A stretch of 9,097 nt of DNA from Flavobacteriales bacterium UBA4011 (GTDB lineage Bacteria; Bacteroidota; Bacteroidia; Flavobacteriales_D; Crocinitomicaceae): NCBI GenBank assembly GCA_002384725.1, contig DGBF01000191.1:8564-17660 (forward strand), read 5' to 3'. Shown piece by piece: positions 5,335 through 9,097 of the stretch. The translations under genes were made by a program, and so were the position numbers. The notes beneath the pieces are model-generated. The model did not search any database. It saw only the letters and a list, made by a program, of their open reading frames with translations, and had not been told where the DNA came from. Each line of letters opens with the position of its first letter. Position 1 is the stretch's first letter.

Positions 5335-8300
5335 ATGTCTATTAATCAGTTCGTTCCAATACTCGTAATTATTTCTTCGTCATTTCTCGTGTCAGTAGAT
5401 ATAAACAAAAAGAAGGCACTTTATTATTTCAATAGCCTCAAACAACTGGAGGGTGTAAAGTTGAGTTATTCCCCCGGTGTTTATGAGAGCGATCTTGAAC
5501 TTACTGTCGATGCAGGTCCGCTAACAGGATTGAGTATTCAAACGATTAACAAAAGAGGTTCCCAAACTGCTGGCAAGAAAATTAAAATTACAGAGCCTAC
5601 AGTACTTAAAATAAAGTACACGGATAAAGACGGTAAGCGACGAAATTTTGTTGGATCATATATTGTCAACCAAGGACATGATATTCCTATTGTTTCCCTC
5701 GTGGTTGATTCAAATCAGTTCTTTTCTCCTGATGGAATATATGTCGGGCATACGGAGTCAAATTCTTCCGGAGGCCCTATTTTGACTGTTGGTCGAGCTT
5801 GGGATAAGCAACCGATCACAGCAAGTGCCGAGTTCATTTTTAATGGAAAAGTCAAAGAGCAGTTAGAGCTTGATTTAAAAACGTATGGCGGGATGACGCT
5901 TGGTTGGAAAGAGAAATCTTTACAATTGTCTGCGCGTAAAAAGCTTCACGGAGAATCGGAAATTAATGTAAAGTTGTTTGAGGATTTACCATTCAGGAAA
6001 TTTCAGCACGTTGTTTTGAGGACGTCCGGGAACGATCAAAATAAAACGCGAATAAAAGACATGTCCATTAGTCAGGTAGGGGATGATATTAATGTCAACA
6101 CAAAGGCGTCCAGGCAGGTGGTGCTATATATTAATGGCCAGTACTGGGGGATTCACAACCTTAGGGAGAAGGTTAATGGTGATTATTTCAGGTACAGATA
6201 CGATTGGAAAATTGGTGAGTTCAGAGAGATTCAGGGGTCTGGATTTAGAGATACCGATTACAAGAGTTTTATTGATTACGTTCGAGAAAACAGTGATAAA
6301 TCAGATTTTCATCAACGTGTTTCGGATAGCATTGATGTAGAGAATTTCTTTAATTTTAATGTTTTACAGACCTTCATTAGTAATCCTGATTACCGCGGTA
6401 ACATCCGCTTTTTTAAGAATAAAGGGGGTAAATGGAAATGGGTGATCTACGATACTGATCTAGCTTGTGAGAAGCAATTTTTAACTCGGAATTTTATTCG
6501 CGACAGAACTTTTCCTGTTCGGGAATATTGGTACAATCCAAGTTATGCTGTTACATTAATGAATAACATGATGAAAAACGACAAGTTCAAGAAGCGTTTT
6601 ATTAATCAATATTGTTATCTACTTTCAACTTACGTGTCGACCGAAAACTTCCACTCTAAACTTGACCAGAATAAGGCGAATATAGAATCTGAAATCGATA
6701 GACACTTAGCTCGAAGAGGAGCTTTGTACAATGAGTCTAGACATTCTTGGAGCGCTAAGATTAAAAATCTGAAGACGTATTTCACCAAGCGTCCAGAATC
6801 GGCGTACCGACATATTGCTGAAACATTTGGATTTAAAGAGGCTGTCTCTGTTAAAGTCAATCAAAACATTACGTCCTTTAATGGTTTGAGAATGAATGGG
6901 TCTGAATTGTTGACAAATAGCGTTGACGGGAAATTTTTCACCGAATATAGCGTTGATTTAGAAGCGGTTGAAAGTGATCATCTCTATCGATTTAAAAAAT
7001 GGAGTGATGGTAATTCAAAAAGCAAGAGAGTCATTCAACCAGGAAAAGCGAAAGCGATTACGGCACAATTCAAACATAAAGACGCTTCACCGTTGAACTC
7101 AAAATTGGTTATTGATAAGTATTACGTCAACAACTCAAAGAAAAATTCACTCCTGTTTGTAGGAATTACAAATATGAGTAGTGAGCCTCTGAATTTGGAA
7201 GGGTTTGTGCTTTATGAAGATATTTCTGGTCGTAAAGCAGATTTAAAAGGTAAAATATTGGATCCAGGCAAATCAATGGTGTTAACAAATGATTGTGAAC
7301 TCTTTAATAAGAAATGTAAGAATAGCGTGGCTGATGTCATTAAATTTATGGAAGGAATGACTTTTGTTAATGATGTTAAGCTTACCATTATCGATAAAGA
7401 AAATAAATGGGTAGATAGTTTGCAAGTCCATATCAGTGATTCGCTGCTTATAGAGCATGCGGGTTATATTGTAATTAAGGACAATATAAAAACAAAAATT
7501 AAAGATATGAAAATTACGGGATTGGAGCAATTGAAGTTTGGGGCAGATGTTCCAACAACAGGAGATCTGATGGGTTCTTCGTCGTCATTTAAGTTAATCT
7601 TATGGTACTTTTTAGGATTACTTGCCGTTGTTTTCGGTTGGTTAATGTCTAAGCGTAAAACAAGGAATAAGGAATTAGGAATGCTTTTGATTCTTGCTTT
7701 GTTTGCTGGCAAGGCAAATAGCCAAACCCCTGTGACTGGAGATACAGTTGAATACCGAGAGGATCAATTCGGTACGAGTTCAATTGAGAATCGCCTAATT
7801 GATAACAAAGGGAGAGGCGATGAACGATTTGACGGGACGAGAAATTTCAGAGTGGTATTATATGATTTGGTTTATAGGGGCGGTGGAAATAACCTTCATT
7901 TGAAAGATACAATCCCGAAATACTACCTCTGGAATCCAATGCCGCTTTATGGTTTGCGTCAGTTGCATGATATTGGTTTTGATAAGGCGGTCTATTTGTA
8001 TTCACATAATTTCGAATATTGGTATCCACAAACGAGATTGGACTCGCTTGATGCTGAAGGGTTTGAATATATCTGTCGACCAAAATTGAATAGTTACCTC
8101 GACACGTATTTGAGTGATGTTTACGAAAGAGTAAATGATTCCGCGGCAGGTATGATGTACATGCACTGCTGGAACGGGTGGCACCAATCAGGGTTAATCT
8201 CTGCATATACGCTCATGCAATTTTGTGATTATACCAATGATCAAGCGCTCAAGTATTGGGAAAAATGTACGGACGGAAATTACAAAGGGTTCCCTTCGCT

Positions 8301-8646
8301 TAAAAAGAAAATTCGAGAATATAAACCTTCACCTGATTATACTTTTACGGACGCTCAAAAGAAAAAGCATTGTCCTTGTTCTGACGTGAGTGCAAATAAT
8401 GCCGCACAAAGTGCAGATGATAAGATTAATCTTACGACGGACGAAATGATGGAGAAGCATTCGTCGGGGTCTTCAAAATCATATGAAATTTATAAAGTAA
8501 GGTCTGGAGATAATTTATTTGCGCTCGGAGAGAAATTTGGAATGTCCGTGAGTGAACTTCAGAAGCTTAATCACATTCGAGGCACAATGATTTTCGTTGG
8601 TCAGAAATTAAAGGTATACAATCGAAAAGGCGTAAAAATATCATGA
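5335..8646 (+). CDS. CotH kinase-fold multidomain envelope protein with phosphatase-like and LysM domains
   Basis: This is an 1103-residue protein. The ATG at 5335 is the first possible after an in-frame TAG at 5323. Residues 5-20 are a hydrophobic export signal, oddly with no basic residue before it. Residues 40-112 resemble a chitobiase-C-like domain (YSPGVYESDLELTV). A CotH domain follows at about 117-460: IPIVSLVVD, LRTSGND at 228, LYINGQYWGIHNLRE at 264 and KWKWVIYDTD ending at Asp375. CotH proteins are atypical kinases that phosphorylate surface proteins. Residues 505-580 look like an InlB-type B-repeat (YRFKKWSDGN) and 588-705 like a lamin-tail domain. Two membrane segments (753-771, 781-795) flank a basic loop, SKRKTRNK. 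By the positive-inside rule the loop is cytoplasmic and both large parts are periplasmic. Residues 835-985 resemble a dual-specificity phosphatase, with P-loop HCWNGWHQSG (944-953) where Gln951 replaces the catalytic Arg. A LysM domain (1050-1095) suggests peptidoglycan binding. The CotH and LysM calls are firm; the phosphatase fold and topology are inferred. The gene appears to stand alone. Confidence 0.85.
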   Translation: MSINQFVPILVIISSSFLVSVDINKKKALYYFNSLKQLEGVKLSYSPGVYESDLELTVDAGPLTGLSIQTINKRGSQTAGKKIKITEPTVLKIKYTDKDGKRRNFVGSYIVNQGHDIPIVSLVVDSNQFFSPDGIYVGHTESNSSGGPILTVGRAWDKQPITASAEFIFNGKVKEQLELDLKTYGGMTLGWKEKSLQLSARKKLHGESEINVKLFEDLPFRKFQHVVLRTSGNDQNKTRIKDMSISQVGDDINVNTKASRQVVLYINGQYWGIHNLREKVNGDYFRYRYDWKIGEFREIQGSGFRDTDYKSFIDYVRENSDKSDFHQRVSDSIDVENFFNFNVLQTFISNPDYRGNIRFFKNKGGKWKWVIYDTDLACEKQFLTRNFIRDRTFPVREYWYNPSYAVTLMNNMMKNDKFKKRFINQYCYLLSTYVSTENFHSKLDQNKANIESEIDRHLARRGALYNESRHSWSAKIKNLKTYFTKRPESAYRHIAETFGFKEAVSVKVNQNITSFNGLRMNGSELLTNSVDGKFFTEYSVDLEAVESDHLYRFKKWSDGNSKSKRVIQPGKAKAITAQFKHKDASPLNSKLVIDKYYVNNSKKNSLLFVGITNMSSEPLNLEGFVLYEDISGRKADLKGKILDPGKSMVLTNDCELFNKKCKNSVADVIKFMEGMTFVNDVKLTIIDKENKWVDSLQVHISDSLLIEHAGYIVIKDNIKTKIKDMKITGLEQLKFGADVPTTGDLMGSSSSFKLILWYFLGLLAVVFGWLMSKRKTRNKELGMLLILALFAGKANSQTPVTGDTVEYREDQFGTSSIENRLIDNKGRGDERFDGTRNFRVVLYDLVYRGGGNNLHLKDTIPKYYLWNPMPLYGLRQLHDIGFDKAVYLYSHNFEYWYPQTRLDSLDAEGFEYICRPKLNSYLDTYLSDVYERVNDSAAGMMYMHCWNGWHQSGLISAYTLMQFCDYTNDQALKYWEKCTDGNYKGFPSLKKKIREYKPSPDYTFTDAQKKKHCPCSDVSANNAAQSADDKINLTTDEMMEKHSSGSSKSYEIYKVRSGDNLFALGEKFGMSVSELQKLNHIRGTMIFVGQKLKVYNRKGVKIS

Positions 8647-8654
8647 TGATCAAA

Positions 8655-9097
8655 TGTAAGTCTTCAAACTAATGTTCACCAGAGATAGTCAAAATTAAGT
8701 CAAAAATTTAATCTTTGCGACAGGTGTTGCTTTCTTCTTTTTTTCATTGTTCTTAGTTTAATTAAATGTCGTTGTTCGAGTATCTTTTGGCCGCGTCCAA
8801 AATACACGTCTGATGGCGTTAGATTTTGTAAAGATTCGTGATATCGTTCGTTGTTGTAATACTGTACAAATTCTTCAAGTCTGTTTGTCAAATCGCCAGG
8901 CAAATAATAGTTCTCAAGTTTTACAACGTTTTTCATTGATCTGTGCCAACGTTCTATTTTTCCTTGCGTCTGCGGGTGCATAGGTCTTCCTCTGACATGA
9001 CTCATTCCCTTGTCTTTAATGTACTTAGCAAGTTCTGAACTGACGTAGCAAGAACCATTATCACTCAGCAGTCTCGGGCTGTTGTTCTTGTCTAGGC
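8655..9097 (-). mobile_element. 3' part of an IS3-family insertion sequence, cut by the window edge
   Basis: The transposase frame fills most of this stretch and runs off the right edge. IS3 elements normally end in TG...CA. A plausible terminal repeat on the plus strand begins TGTAAGTCTTCAAACTAATG at 8655, which puts the element 8 bp after the stop of the CotH-type gene. A second possible end is the TG at 8673. The other terminus and any target-site duplication are outside the window, so the exact boundary is a guess. Confidence 0.6.
8700..9097 (-). CDS. IS3-family transposase (OrfB-like), C-terminal part of a DDE integrase core
   Basis: The frame is open to the right edge, so the visible 132 codons (including the stop) are only the C-terminal part. 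The start lies outside, and the internal ATG at 9005 is not the true start. The second catalytic Asp is in LLSDNGS and the catalytic Glu in QGKIERWHRSMK, exactly 35 residues apart as in the DD(35)E retroviral-integrase fold, with Lys seven residues after the Glu. The phrases HPQTQGKIERWH, YYNNERYHESL and LTPSDVYFG are characteristic of IS3-family OrfB transposases, which cut and join the element's ends in the cytoplasm. The first Asp and the helix-turn-helix part are off the window. Nothing broken is seen in the visible part, so the element may be complete. Confidence 0.9.
   Translation of the reverse strand, partial: LDKNNSPRLLSDNGSCYVSSELAKYIKDKGMSHVRGRPMHPQTQGKIERWHRSMKNVVKLENYYLPGDLTNRLEEFVQYYNNERYHESLQNLTPSDVYFGRGQKILEQRHLIKLRTMKKRRKQHLSQRLNF

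Noticed and set aside
7847..8206. Minus-strand open frame of 119 codons under the phosphatase-like region
   Set aside because: It is fully antisense to the CotH-type gene, which has continuous domain support there, and shows no domain of its own.
5335..8646. Possible frameshift or assembly join making the 1103-residue frame artificial
   Set aside because: The frame is continuous with no stop. Domains read through on both sides of the membrane segments, and nothing in the sequence marks a join, although a natural gene fusion remains possible.

Overview
The window looks like chromosomal DNA of a Bacteroidota bacterium, probably Flavobacteriales. The evidence is AT-rich DNA, starts without clear Shine-Dalgarno sites, a secreted propeller protein ending in a gliding-motility / type IX secretion type B sorting domain, a CotH protein with lamin-tail-like and InlB-like modules, and TAnnTTTG-like promoter boxes. 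No rRNA, tRNA or CRISPR array was seen, and the exact genus cannot be read from this stretch.

Layout from left to right. (1) Positions 7-299, minus strand: a decayed DUF1905/YdeI-type gene with an out-of-frame internal deletion, bounded by a perfect 12-bp hairpin (306-338). (2) 393-1538, minus: a secreted von Willebrand factor A protein with a MIDAS motif and a charged helical tail. (3) 1606-2439, plus: a lipoprotein class D (OXA-like) beta-lactamase homologue, divergent from the vWA gene and closed by a strong terminator (2461-2491). (4) 2490-2675, minus: a C-terminal stub of a TolC-family outer-membrane efflux protein. (5) 2668-3225, minus: an intact PhnA/YjdM-family zinc-ribbon protein. 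(6) 3282-5036, minus: a secreted seven-repeat beta-propeller protein with a polyproline linker and a T9SS type B sorting domain. (7) A 298-bp divergent spacer with a 12-bp hairpin followed by a T-run. (8) 5335-8646, plus: a very large multidomain envelope protein (CotH kinase fold, InlB-like and lamin-tail-like modules, two membrane segments, a tyrosine-phosphatase-like domain, LysM). (9) From about 8655 to the right edge, minus: the 3' part of an IS3-family insertion sequence.

Most genes here act at or outside the cell envelope, but they do not form one operon. Orientation changes, two gene remnants and an IS end suggest a rearranged accessory region. The best candidate for something undescribed is the 1103-residue protein. 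It joins a CotH-type atypical kinase domain to a phosphatase-like domain whose P-loop has Gln where the catalytic Arg is expected, with a peptidoglycan-binding LysM at its end.
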